From: SIG440 sp045532055
Lineage (GTDB): Bacteria > Bacillota > Clostridia > Monoglobales > Monoglobaceae
Direction of reading: 5' to 3'
NCBI GenBank assembly: GCA_045532055.1
Contig: JAZSFF010000009.1
Location: 1 to 63,359 of the forward strand
DNA length: 63,359 nt
The notes below the pieces were generated by a model. That model had not been told where the DNA came from and searched no databases. It worked only from the letters and a program-made list of their open reading frames with translations. The position numbers were made by a program, and so were the translations under genes. Below, in pieces: positions 1 through 7,091 of this stretch (its first letter is position 1; each line of letters begins with the position of its first letter).

Positions 1-125
1 TCGCAGCTGACCTTTCAGCAGACGTAACAGATGCTGACAGTGCATATCTCTATGTTTGGGACGGCATCGGCACAGCAAAGCCTATACTTACAACAGCTTA
101 TTCGCTCTCATCTTACCTTCAGTAA
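1..125 (+). CDS. C-terminal end of an unidentified, probably exported protein (partial)
   Basis: An open frame enters from the left edge (codons start at base 3) and ends at TAA 123-125. The last 40 residues contain the motif SAYLYVWDG followed by KPIL and a Ser/Tyr-rich end. From memory, endings with an aromatic-V-W-D segment followed by a Lys-Pro are common at the C-termini of large secreted or Ig-like clostridial proteins; this is a resemblance only. A strong terminator follows 30 bases later, so this is the last gene of its transcript. Too little is present to assign a function. Confidence 0.55.
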   Translation, partial: AADLSADVTDADSAYLYVWDGIGTAKPILTTAYSLSSYLQ

Positions 126-155
126 GATTTAAACGGATATACCGTTGCAAATCAA

Positions 156-181
156 CCCCCGTGCATTGCACGGGGGTTTTT
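156..181 (+). terminator. Rho-independent terminator of the incoming gene
   Basis: A perfect 9-bp GC-rich stem (CCCCCGTGC / GCACGGGGG) with a 3-base loop is followed by TTTTT. Confidence 0.85.
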
Positions 182-196
182 GTGTGTAAATGGTTT

Positions 197-291
197 TCGG
201 GGGAAATGTTCCCCCGTACCCCTTTTGCCGTTGCTACGCATTTAGCGGACTGTAATTACTTTCTGCTTTCAAGGGGGGGGACCCCCTTGAT
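197..291. repeat. Non-coding palindrome-bounded element, possible dispersed repeat
   Basis: This stretch has no supportable gene. It starts with an inverted repeat of G-runs and C-runs (CGGGGG/CCCCCG, 200-215), has an imperfect central inverted repeat (GCCG..TAGCGGAC, 228-250) and ends with a palindrome of TCAAGGGGG and CCCCCTTGA (269-290). The architecture is that of a small dispersed element. Only one copy is in the window, so its repeat nature is inference. The rest of 182-313 shows nothing else. Confidence 0.35.
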
Positions 292-313
292 GCAAAAATA
301 TATATAAAAATTA

Positions 314-342
314 TAGACAGTATCAAAAATTTATGGTAGAAT
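314..342 (+). promoter_or_regulatory. Sigma-A promoter of the candidate small RNA
   Basis: A -35 box TAGACA (314-319) and a -10 box TAGAAT (337-342) are separated by exactly 17 bases. The predicted start at about 349-350 coincides with the first base of a long hairpin. Confidence 0.65.
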
Positions 343-348
343 AGAAAA

Positions 349-490
349 TGTCACATAGTTTAATACTATCAAAGTGTACGTTTGGTAAAAACGTAGGCTC
401 TGATTTATTATACTTTGGTAGTATACTATGTGACAATAGGAAGTCTTGGCTTGCGTTTTTCATGCGTCAGTTAAGGCTGACGCATTTTTT
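349..490 (+). ncRNA. Candidate structured small RNA or 5' leader
   Basis: Directly downstream of a good promoter lies a long imperfect stem. Arm 350-375 pairs with arm 412-434 with one G-U substitution and a 3-base bulge. The intervening loop holds a small ACGTTT/AAACGT hairpin. At 462-490 there is a terminator hairpin (ATGCGTCAG / CTGACGCAT followed by a T-run). Promoter, fold and terminator delimit a transcript of about 140 bases. It ends just before the ribosome binding site of the 54-residue gene at 511, so it could be a free small RNA or a leader whose terminator controls that gene. I do not recognise it as a known family. Confidence 0.5.
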
Positions 491-510
491 ATTTACAAAG
501 GAGAAATATC

Positions 511-675
511 ATGCCAAACTACGAAAAACTCTACCACCAACTTGTAAGAGACGTTGACGATGTCATCAAAGACCTAAAAAAAGCACTTGAATCTGCCGAA
601 AATACATATCTTGAAATGTGCGAAGAAGAATTCCCAAACGGCGAAGACCTGGAAGACTTTGATGAAGTGGAATAA
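511..675 (+). CDS. Small acidic protein, 54 residues, unknown function
   Basis: The frame starts at ATG 511, 7 bases after AAAGGAG (497-503), and ends at TAA 673-675. The product starts MPNYEKLYHQLV, continues with a helical Lys/Asp/Glu stretch and ends in a run rich in Glu and Asp (EEEF, EDLEDFDEVE). From memory, many Clostridia encode short proteins with a similar MPNYxxLYH start, none with a known function. It has no membrane segment or signal peptide. It lies between two strong terminators, so its expression depends on readthrough of the hairpin at 462-490 or on a promoter I do not see. Confidence 0.7.
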   Translation: MPNYEKLYHQLVRDVDDVIKDLKKALESAENTYLEMCEEEFPNGEDLEDFDEVE

Positions 676-694
676 TGCAAATACTTTCAATTAA

Positions 695-727
695 AAAAAG
701 GTGCTTGATAGCACCTTTTTGTTTTTG
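695..727 (+). terminator. Terminator after the 54-residue gene
   Basis: Stem AAAAAGGTGCT / AGCACCTTTTT (695-705, 710-720) with a TGAT loop, followed by more T residues. Confidence 0.85.
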
Positions 728-740
728 GACAATAATGTGT

Positions 741-808
741 CGTCTTTCAGGGGGGGGAAGTACTCCTCATCCACCTCAAGCGGTCCCCCTTCCCCTCGAG
801 GGGAAGGC
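741..808. repeat. Palindromic repeat element, copy A
   Basis: This copy opens with CGTCTTTCAGGGGG and contains CCTCATCCACCTCAAGCGG (764-782) followed by the palindrome CCCCTCGAGGGG (792-803) and GAAGGC. The same modules in the same order recur at 848-966. It lies outside any gene, just beyond the 3' end of the formyltransferase gene. Small elements with a CCTCATCC...CCTTCCCCT..AGGGGAAGGC core are, from memory, common dispersed repeats in genomes of gut Clostridia. Confidence 0.75.
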
Positions 809-811
809 GTT

Positions 812-1690
812 TTATAGTTTTTTGATTATTTCAGCCACAATATATCCGTCTTTCAGGGGGAGAGTTGACAATCCCTCCACCGCAAGCGGTCCCCCTACGT
901 TTAGGCAAGGGAGGCTAGTACACCTCATCCACCGCAAGCGGTCCCCCTTCCCCTCAAGGGGAAGGCTGTTGGGAAAATATTCAAAGGCGGTGGCACGGAT
1001 AAGTTCATAGTTCCCCTTTAAACCACGATAGATACATTCATAACCAAAGAATGCACGGAGTATCAGGTCCGCTTCTTTGGCGGTCATATTTTCCGTTACT
1101 GTCATATCCTGCAAAGTGGGGGCTTCCCAATATTCACCGTCACTCTGGGCGGTGGCGTTTTTGAATAGTTCATCAAAGTTTTGGGTGAGTTCTTTCATCA
1201 TTGCGGGGATAAGAGAATAAGCTTTTTCCATAAAACTCTCATGGGTTTCGTCTTTGCTCAAACAAAACTCTTTTTGCAACAAAATATCGCCAGTGTCAAA
1301 ACCCTCAGCGATTTTGTGTATGGTTACACCGCTCTTTTCCATACCCTTGAGAATGGTCTGGGGCATTGGCCACGAGCCTCTGCCCACGGGGAGCAAGGAG
1401 GGGTGGATATTAACTATGGGGAAATCGGTGTCCCATGGAATCTTGAAGTAATACCCTGCACAGATTGCAAAGTGACAGTCTTTCTCCTGCAGACGAGTTA
1501 TGTCCTCTTTGGTTATTCGGGTCATATGGCAGGGGATATTGTGCTCTTTGGCAAAAGCCTGTATTTTCATATTGAATTCGGTTTTGTTGTCTGTCTTGCA
1601 GGTGAAAATTTCCGCGATTTCACAACCCAAGGCGTCAAGGCTTTCAAGGGCTGGGAAAAACAGGTCTATACCGATATATGCGATTTTCAT
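812..1690 (-). CDS. Formyltransferase family protein with a repeat-derived C-terminus
   Basis: The 292-residue product has a formyltransferase fold of the methionyl-tRNA formyltransferase/GART type. The signature NIHPSLLP (94-101) supplies the catalytic Asn94 and His96, and FDTGD (131-135) supplies the Asp. These enzymes transfer formyl from 10-formyl-tetrahydrofolate to an amine. The C-terminal tRNA-binding domain of true Fmt is missing, so a sugar-nucleotide or other small-molecule substrate is likelier than Met-tRNA. Residues about 242-282 are encoded by the palindromic repeat at 848-966. The remaining tail, GYIVAEIIKKL, is probably the original end. The start ATG at 1690 is 6 bases after the DUF1294 stop, so the two are probably cotranscribed. 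Confidence 0.75.
   Translation of the reverse strand: MKIAYIGIDLFFPALESLDALGCEIAEIFTCKTDNKTEFNMKIQAFAKEHNIPCHMTRITKEDITRLQEKDCHFAICAGYYFKIPWDTDFPIVNIHPSLLPVGRGSWPMPQTILKGMEKSGVTIHKIAEGFDTGDILLQKEFCLSKDETHESFMEKAYSLIPAMMKELTQNFDELFKNATAQSDGEYWEAPTLQDMTVTENMTAKEADLILRAFFGYECIYRGLKGNYELIRATAFEYFPNSLPLEGKGDRLRWMRCTSLPCLNVGGPLAVEGLSTLPLKDGYIVAEIIKKL
848..966. repeat. Palindromic repeat element, double copy inside a coding region
   Basis: Starting with the same CGTCTTTCAGGGGG, this element carries two core units: 873-915 (CCTCCACCGCAAGCGGTCC, then AGGGAGGC) and 922-966 (CCTCATCCACCGCAAGCGG, the palindrome CCCCTCAAGGGG, then GAAGGC). It lies inside the minus-strand formyltransferase frame and encodes about residues 242-282 of that product without a stop codon. 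Confidence 0.8.
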
Positions 1691-1696
1691 GGAAGA

Positions 1697-1969
1697 TTAC
1701 CGTCCTTTAAACCACCACAGTATAATGGCGTTCAGCAATACCGCAAGGGGTATGCAGATTCTGAATTTCATTTTTTTGGTTTTGTGATTGAACACTACCA
1801 TGGCAAAAATAGCACCCACTGCACCCATAAAGATGCTTGCGGTAATGAGAAATCTCTCGCTTATTCTCTGTTTTTGCATTTTTGCCAGCAGTTTGTCGGT
1901 GCCATAGATGAAAAATACCACGATATTCCATATGGCAAGAATTATATCATATACATTATCTATTCCCAT
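1697..1969 (-). CDS. DUF1294 family small membrane protein
   Basis: The 90-residue product has three predicted membrane helices and the DUF1294 pattern: YGTDKLLA, an R-I-S-E-R segment, a glycine-containing helix (FMGAVGAIFAM), HKTKK and a C-terminal hydrophobic helix. Function of the family is unknown. I chose the ATG at 1969 over an upstream in-frame ATG at 2038, because AAGGAG lies 8 bases before it and the longer frame would overlap the esterase gene. The downstream gene begins 6 bases after its stop. Confidence 0.75.
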   Translation of the reverse strand: MGIDNVYDIILAIWNIVVFFIYGTDKLLAKMQKQRISERFLITASIFMGAVGAIFAMVVFNHKTKKMKFRICIPLAVLLNAIILWWFKGR

Positions 1970-1992
1970 AATACTATCTCCTTGTTGTTTTT

Positions 1993-2811
1993 TTAAAAAC
2001 CTATATATTTCAGCCAGTTGAGAAGCAGGCTTGACCATTGTGATACATGGTTTAAAACCTTGTAATCAATATTGCTTTCATCAGCAGTATCAGCAAGACC
2101 TAATCCGTGTTCTCCGTGGGGGAATACATGAAGCTCTGCATCAATGCCGTTGTTTCTAAGGCTTTTTGTATATTCCAGACTGTTTATTACGTTTACCTCT
2201 GAATCCGCGTGGGTGTGCCAGATGAATGCGGGAGGGGTTTTAGCTGTTACAAGAGTATGAGGTTCAAAGTCTTTTGCTAAAGTATCCCGCATCTCGCCCA
2301 AGAGACGTTGACCTGAACCAATATGAGCAACCCCTTCTTCCAGAAGTTTGATAACCGGATAGCACAAAATTTGTGCGTTGGGGATAAAGTCTTCTTTGTC
2401 AATTTCGTCGGCAGGGGTATCTGTTTGGATATCTTTGAAATATGTGGAGGTCAGTGCGGTAAGATGCCCCCCTGCAGAAGAACCCATAATGGCGATTTTT
2501 GACTTGTCAATACCGTATTTGTCCGCAAAAAATCTCACAAACTTGATTCCTCGTCTTGCGTCAAGCAATGGCAGAGGAAATCTGTGGGGAGATACACGAT
2601 AGTCCACTACAAATGCGGTTATGCCATTTTTTGCAAAGAATTCGGCATAGCCTTTGCCCTCATGTGGTGCACGGTTACGGTAACCGCCGCCGGGCAGGAT
2701 TACAACTGTACCGTCAGAGGTTTTGTTGTCGGGGGTATAGGCTGTTATTATGGGAGTTTCCTCACACATTCCCGGAATGGTATTCCAGAGATTGGCGGTT
2801 TCTATTTTCAT
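1993..2811 (-). CDS. Alpha/beta hydrolase, acetyl-esterase type
   Basis: The 272-residue protein fits the BD-FAE/esterase-lipase family. It has an oxyanion-hole segment LPGGGYRNRAPHEG (39-52), the nucleophile elbow GSSAGG (Ser112), an Asp/Glu in HADSEVNV (about 203-205) and a catalytic His235 in HGEHGLG. No signal peptide is seen, so it is probably cytoplasmic. It would hydrolyse esters such as acetylated sugars; the substrate cannot be read from sequence. The ribosome binding site AAGGAG precedes ATG 2811. It heads a three-gene minus-strand unit with the DUF1294 and formyltransferase genes. Confidence 0.85.
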   Translation of the reverse strand: MKIETANLWNTIPGMCEETPIITAYTPDNKTSDGTVVILPGGGYRNRAPHEGKGYAEFFAKNGITAFVVDYRVSPHRFPLPLLDARRGIKFVRFFADKYGIDKSKIAIMGSSAGGHLTALTSTYFKDIQTDTPADEIDKEDFIPNAQILCYPVIKLLEEGVAHIGSGQRLLGEMRDTLAKDFEPHTLVTAKTPPAFIWHTHADSEVNVINSLEYTKSLRNNGIDAELHVFPHGEHGLGLADTADESNIDYKVLNHVSQWSSLLLNWLKYIGF

Positions 2812-2965
2812 TTATTTACAGCTCCTTAGATTTGTGAAAGTACAGTTAAAGTATAGCATATGTGCTTTAAATTGTAAATAAATATATACCATAATTTTCA
2901 TTGGATAAAATTCCTCAAAATTCAAATAATAGAGTTGTAAATCGCATAAAAGGAGTTTTTGAAAT

Positions 2966-3505
2966 ATGAAAGCTACAGGAATTGTAAGAAGAATTGATGA
3001 TTTGGGTCGTGTTGTTATTCCAAAGGAAATTCGCCGCACAATGCGAATTCGCGAGGGCGACCCTTTGGAGATTTATACAGAAAGTGACGGAACAGTTATC
3101 TTCAAAAAGTATTCGCCAATCGGTGAGCTTGGGGAGTTTGCATCTCAGTATGCAGAGGCTTTGGCACATACGGCAGGTATTCCTGCTTGTATCTCGGACA
3201 AGGATACGGTGATTGCTGTTTCGGGTGTGTCAAAGAAAGAGTTGATGAACAAAAAAATTTCTGATGATATTGAAAAGGTAATGTCCCAAAAGAGCACTTA
3301 TGTTTTGAAAAACGGTGCAAAAAACATAACGGTATCTGATGGAAATGATGCGTTTATGGCGGGGATTGCGGCACCCATAATTTATGATGGTGATGCAATC
3401 GGCACGGTAATGTTCCTGTCTTCCCCCGAGAAAGGCGATTTTGGTGAGCTGGAACAGAAACTTGCGGAATCTGCTGCCGCTTTCCTTGGCAAAACGGTGG
3501 AATAG
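2966..3505 (+). CDS. spoVT: Stage V sporulation protein T
   Basis: The 179-residue product matches SpoVT in length and layout. It has an AbrB-type swapped-hairpin DNA-binding domain (residues 1-50, with MKATGIVRRIDDLGRVVIPK diagnostic) and a GAF-like C-terminal domain (about 56-178) that mediates tetramer formation. In Bacillus it is made in the forespore under sigma-G and adjusts sigma-G-dependent genes, so its presence supports a sporulating host. AAAAGGAG lies about 9 bases before ATG 2966. The 154-base gap before it is AT-rich. A weak GGATA / AAATAATA pair there could be a sigma-G-like promoter but is not convincing. A terminator follows. Confidence 0.95.
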   Translation: MKATGIVRRIDDLGRVVIPKEIRRTMRIREGDPLEIYTESDGTVIFKKYSPIGELGEFASQYAEALAHTAGIPACISDKDTVIAVSGVSKKELMNKKISDDIEKVMSQKSTYVLKNGAKNITVSDGNDAFMAGIAAPIIYDGDAIGTVMFLSSPEKGDFGELEQKLAESAAAFLGKTVE

Positions 3506-3526
3506 TAAATTAAAAAACATTTTATC

Positions 3527-3565
3527 AAAATCTGTCGTATTTCTTTGCGACAGATTTTATTTTTT
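3527..3565 (+). terminator. Terminator of spoVT
   Basis: Stem AAAATCTGTCG / CGACAGATTTT (3527-3537, 3548-3558) followed by a T-rich tract. Confidence 0.85.
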
Positions 3566-3617
3566 CGCAAAAGCTCGATACAATACCAAAATCCTTGTAT
3601 TTTGCATATGGAAAAAT

Positions 3618-3646
3618 TTGTATTTTATTTTTGTGTATGGTAAAAT
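3618..3646 (+). promoter_or_regulatory. Sigma-A promoter for the noc/parB gene
   Basis: TTGTAT (3618-3623) and TAAAAT (3641-3646) with a 17-base spacer, about 65 bases before the chosen start codon. Confidence 0.55.
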
Positions 3647-3710
3647 AAAGAAAAACAATCAAGACAAGAGGGCAGTTGTTTTGCTCTGTAAGAGAAAGGT
3701 GAGATGTTTT

Positions 3711-4535
3711 ATGTCGGGTATGTATGCAGAGGAGAGAAATTCCAAGGCTGTATATCTTCCCATAGAGAGTATAAGGACCAATCCATATCAGCCAAGGCGT
3801 GAAATGGGAAAAGAGGCTCTTGAGGAGTTGTGCGCGTCAATAAAGCAGTATGGACTTATGCAACCGGTAGTGGTAAGGCAGATAAATGATTTGGATTATG
3901 AACTTGTTGCAGGGGAAAGGCGGTTGCGTGCTTGTCGAATGGCAGAGATGCAACAGATACCTGCGGTAGTAGTCAGGGTCAGCGGAACAGATAGTGCTGT
4001 CATGGCTTTGATTGAGAATATTCAACGTGAAAATTTGGGATACATGGAGGAGGCGGAGGCTTTTTGCTCTCTGATTTCTGAACATGGAATCACACAGGAG
4101 GAGCTTGCTGAGAGATTGGGCAAAAAACAGTCCACCATTGCTAACAAGATAAGAGTTCTAAAACTCTCGGTTGAAATCAGGGGGTTGCTTAAGGAACACG
4201 GGTTAAGCGAGAGGCATGCCAGGGCTTTGCTGAGACTGCCTGATGAAAAGACACGCATGAGGGCAATTAATATTATTATTTCAAAAGGCCTAAATGTAGT
4301 GAAGTCAGAGGAACTTGTAGAGAGTATGCTGACAGATGAAACAAATAAGGTTGTGGATGAGACTGCTCAAAACATCAGGGTTTTCAAGGATGTGAGAATT
4401 TTTTCAAATACCATAAAGCAGGCGGTGGATATGATGAAAAAATCGGGAATCGAGGCGAAGTCCACCAAGGTGGAAAATGAGGAATACATAGAATATACCA
4501 TAAAAATCCCAAAAAATTTAAAAGATGCTGTATAA
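3711..4535 (+). CDS. ParB/Noc family CTPase DNA-binding protein
   Basis: The 274-residue protein has the ParB N-terminal CTP-binding domain with GERRLRA (68-74) and ENIQR (102-106), a central helix-turn-helix (about 128-150) and a C-terminal dimerisation region. ParB spreads from parS for chromosome segregation. The close paralogue Noc binds NBS sites and blocks division over the nucleoid. No parA is adjacent, and the length suits either. Noc proteins carry a short N-terminal amphipathic helix; the N-terminus here (MSGMYAEERNSK) is not clearly one. The start ATG 3711 follows AAAGGTGAG. An upstream extension to 3441 would overlap spoVT and is rejected. Confidence 0.85.
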   Translation: MSGMYAEERNSKAVYLPIESIRTNPYQPRREMGKEALEELCASIKQYGLMQPVVVRQINDLDYELVAGERRLRACRMAEMQQIPAVVVRVSGTDSAVMALIENIQRENLGYMEEAEAFCSLISEHGITQEELAERLGKKQSTIANKIRVLKLSVEIRGLLKEHGLSERHARALLRLPDEKTRMRAINIIISKGLNVVKSEELVESMLTDETNKVVDETAQNIRVFKDVRIFSNTIKQAVDMMKKSGIEAKSTKVENEEYIEYTIKIPKNLKDAV

Positions 4536-4547
4536 AACAAAATAATC

Positions 4548-4578
4548 CGTCAACACTTGGTATATGGAGGTGTTGACG
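4548..4578 (+). promoter_or_regulatory. Inverted repeat enclosing the ribosome binding site of the M23 gene
   Basis: A perfect 9-bp inverted repeat, CGTCAACAC (4548-4556) and GTGTTGACG (4570-4578), flanks a 13-base loop that carries most of the GGAGG ribosome binding site (4567-4571) of the gene starting at 4582. There is no T-run, so it is not a terminator. It could limit translation or be a protein-binding site. Confidence 0.5.
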
Positions 4579-4581
4579 TAA

Positions 4582-5343
4582 ATGAAAGAAAAAAAGAACA
4601 GTAAAAAAAAGAATAAGTTAAAGAGCATTGTTGAGAACAAAGGGTTTTACATAGCCCTTGTTTCACTTGTGGTTATTGTTGGGTTTTCTGTGTATGCCAG
4701 ACATATCCAGTCCTCCTTGGATAAAGATGTAGTATCATTTGACGAGGAGGCATGGCAGGAGGCTGTGAGCGAAAGCGGCATTGAAATTGTGGATATTGAT
4801 GAGACGGCAAACAAGCCAGTCAAGGAAGAGAAGTACGAAAAGAGTGAGGACAAGCCTGTAAGGACACAACAAGAGAATCAGCAAAAAACAGAAGAAAAAT
4901 CCGTGCAGACTATGGTTGAGACTGTTCCGGTGTTTGCCATGGAGATGCCTTGCAGCGGCAAAGTAACGGCCCCGTGTTCTCTGGAAGAGCTTGTTTATTG
5001 TGCGGCAATGGAAGACTGGAGAACCCACAATGGAATAGATATTGCGGCAGCAGAGGGTGACCCTGTCATGGCGGCAGAGGCAGGGAAAATAAGCCGTGTT
5101 TATGAAGATGACTTCCTGGGAGTTGTGGTGGAAGTGGAGCATAAAGACGGAATTGTTTCACGATATGGAAATTTGCAGAGCATTGACTTTATAAGTGTGG
5201 GAACAGAGGTCGGCAAGGGTGATATAATAGGCGGAGTAGGGACTCCGGGCGCTTTGGAGACAGGCACAGAGCCACATTTGCACTTTGAAGTTCAGTGTAA
5301 TGGTGAATACAGAAATCCCCAAGAGTATATGACAGAGACCTAA
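4582..5343 (+). CDS. Membrane-anchored M23 peptidase, SpoIIQ-like
   Basis: The 253-residue product has a Lys-rich cytoplasmic start, one membrane segment (about 21-38), an acidic/Lys linker and a C-terminal LytM/M23 domain (about 120-250). Zinc ligands are seen: His149 and Asp153 in THNGID and His234 in HLHFEV, so it may be an active endopeptidase. Size and layout match SpoIIQ, the forespore protein that docks with SpoIIIAH during engulfment. Clostridial SpoIIQ keeps the zinc site whereas the Bacillus one is degenerate (established knowledge). A vegetative cell-wall peptidase of the same layout is the alternative. GGAGG lies 10 bases before ATG 4582, within a hairpin. Confidence 0.8.
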   Translation: MKEKKNSKKKNKLKSIVENKGFYIALVSLVVIVGFSVYARHIQSSLDKDVVSFDEEAWQEAVSESGIEIVDIDETANKPVKEEKYEKSEDKPVRTQQENQQKTEEKSVQTMVETVPVFAMEMPCSGKVTAPCSLEELVYCAAMEDWRTHNGIDIAAAEGDPVMAAEAGKISRVYEDDFLGVVVEVEHKDGIVSRYGNLQSIDFISVGTEVGKGDIIGGVGTPGALETGTEPHLHFEVQCNGEYRNPQEYMTET

Positions 5344-5394
5344 GAATTTAGGAAAAGTTTTAAATGTGCCCCTAAAAATATTTATATATAATAA

Positions 5395-5436
5395 GAAGAA
5401 ACCGTAGGAAAATTTATTTCCGCGGTTTCTTCGTTT
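5395..5436. terminator. Terminator after the M23 gene
   Basis: Ten-base stem GAAGAAACCG / CGGTTTCTTC (5395-5404, 5423-5432) followed by GTTTTG. Downstream, a second AT-rich inverted repeat (5473-5482 with 5488-5497) precedes the DUF1846 gene; no clear promoter was found there. Confidence 0.7.
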
Positions 5437-5561
5437 TGCTTTAATTATAAGGATTGGAGTGACAAAATCAAAAAATTTTCAAACTTTTTGAAAATTTCTC
5501 TTTTATAATGGCGAAATATGTGATATAATATTTTTTGTATGTAAAAAGGAGGACCAAACTT

Positions 5562-7046
5562 ATGGCAAGAATCGGTTTTGATAATCAAAAATATCTTTCC
5601 ATGCAATCGGAGCAAATCAGAAAGCGTATTGCGGCGTTCGGGGGCAAGCTGTATCTTGAATTCGGCGGCAAGCTTTTTGATGATTATCATGCGTCCAGGG
5701 TTCTTCCCGGGTTTGAGCCTGACAGCAAAATCCGTATGCTGCAACAGCTTAAAGACGAGGTTGAGATTGTTATAATCATAAATGCCGAGGATATTGAGGC
5801 CAATAAAGTTCGCGGAGATTTGGGAATTACTTATGATGCTGATGTTTTGAGGTTGATTGATACATTCCGTGAGATGAGCCTTTTTGTAGGCAGCGTTGTG
5901 TTGACACGATACAACGGTCAGCCCACCGCAAAAACTTTCCTCAAACACCTTGCGTCGTTGGGCATAAAGTGTTATAAGCATTATACCATTGCCGGATATC
6001 CATCAGATGTTCCCCATATTGTAAGCGATGAGGGATTGGGCAAAAATGAATATATAGAGACAGAACGGTCCTTGGTGGTTATTACCGCGCCGGGTCCCGG
6101 TAGTGGCAAGATGGCTACATGCCTCAGTCAGCTTTATCATGAGCACAAGCGTGGAGTTGCGGCGGGATATGCAAAATTTGAGACATTCCCTATTTGGAAC
6201 TTGCCACTCAAACATCCAGTAAATCTTGCATATGAGGCGGCGACGGCTGACCTTAATGATGTAAATATGATTGACCCGTTTCATCTTGAGGCGTATGGAG
6301 AAACTGCGGTGAATTATAACCGTGATGTTGAGATTTTTCCTGTACTTAATGCAATGTTTGAGAGAATACAGGGGTTTTCACCGTATAGCTCGCCCACAGA
6401 TATGGGGGTCAATATGGCGGGAAATTGCATTGTTGATGATGATGTATGTTGCGAAGCCTCCAAGCGTGAGATAATAAGGAGATATTATGCGGTAAGTACC
6501 GAGTTGATTCGTGGCAAAGGTGACGATAATTCAGTGAGAAAACTGGAGCTTTTGATGAATCAGGCAGGAATCACTCCCGAGTATTGTCCTGCTGTGCCCA
6601 AGGCCCTTGAAAAGGCGGCACAGACCCAGTCTCCTGCGGGGGCAATGGTGTTGCCTGATGGCAGAATTGTCACAGGCAAGACATCCACAACTCTTGGGGC
6701 GGCGTCCGCGTTACTGCTTAATGCGTTGAAGGCGTTGGGGAATATTGATTCGGAACTTGACTTGATTGCAGCGGAGGTTTTGGAACCTATATGCGGACTT
6801 AAAACCCAGTATCTTAAGCACAAGAATCCAAGGCTTCATACAGACGAGGTGTTGCTGGCTTTGACAATTTCTGCGTTGTCTGACCCTGTTGCACGGCTTG
6901 CGAAAGAGCAGCTTGAGAATCTTAAGGGAAGTGACGCTCATTTTACCGTTATACTAAGTGAGGAGGACGAGAAAATCCTCAGACGCCTTGGAATTAATGT
7001 CAGCTTTGAACCAAGGTATGAGCATGACAGGTTGTATCATAAATAG
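5562..7046 (+). CDS. DUF1846 family protein
   Basis: The 494-residue product matches full-length DUF1846 proteins found in Firmicutes. Its start, MARIGFDNQKYLSMQSEQIR, and the segment LYLEFGGKLFDDYHASRVLPG are characteristic. Around residues 175-185 it has TAPGPGSGKMA, which resembles a nucleotide-binding P-loop. The family's biochemical role is, to my knowledge, not settled. The protein looks cytoplasmic with no membrane segments. ATG 5562 is preceded by AAAGGAGG at 9 bases. It is a single-gene transcript ending at the shared terminator with the tRNA. Confidence 0.9.
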   Translation: MARIGFDNQKYLSMQSEQIRKRIAAFGGKLYLEFGGKLFDDYHASRVLPGFEPDSKIRMLQQLKDEVEIVIIINAEDIEANKVRGDLGITYDADVLRLIDTFREMSLFVGSVVLTRYNGQPTAKTFLKHLASLGIKCYKHYTIAGYPSDVPHIVSDEGLGKNEYIETERSLVVITAPGPGSGKMATCLSQLYHEHKRGVAAGYAKFETFPIWNLPLKHPVNLAYEAATADLNDVNMIDPFHLEAYGETAVNYNRDVEIFPVLNAMFERIQGFSPYSSPTDMGVNMAGNCIVDDDVCCEASKREIIRRYYAVSTELIRGKGDDNSVRKLELLMNQAGITPEYCPAVPKALEKAAQTQSPAGAMVLPDGRIVTGKTSTTLGAASALLLNALKALGNIDSELDLIAAEVLEPICGLKTQYLKHKNPRLHTDEVLLALTISALSDPVARLAKEQLENLKGSDAHFTVILSEEDEKILRRLGINVSFEPRYEHDRLYHK

Positions 7047-7053
7047 AAATAAT

Positions 7054-7091
7054 AAAAAGCACCCGGCAAGTTTTCTGCAGAGTGCTTTTTT
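7054..7091. terminator. Bidirectional terminator between DUF1846 and tRNA-Thr
   Basis: Stem AAAAAGCAC / GTGCTTTTT (7054-7062, 7082-7090). The A-run and T-run on either side let it serve both converging transcripts. Confidence 0.75.

Noticed and set aside
741..966. Possible CRISPR array
   Set aside because: Only three imperfect units with uneven spacing, internal palindromes and no cas genes. It is a palindromic element family.
1181..1996. 271-codon plus-strand frame
   Set aside because: Opposite the formyltransferase and DUF1294 genes, both of which show family motifs on the minus strand.
3441..3710. N-terminal extension of the ParB/Noc protein
   Set aside because: It overlaps spoVT, its terminator and the predicted promoter. 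ATG 3711 has a good ribosome binding site.
5473..5497. AT-rich inverted repeat before DUF1846 as a terminator or operator
   Set aside because: It is a 10-bp AT-only stem in an AT-rich gap. It could be chance, and a terminator already lies at 5395-5436.
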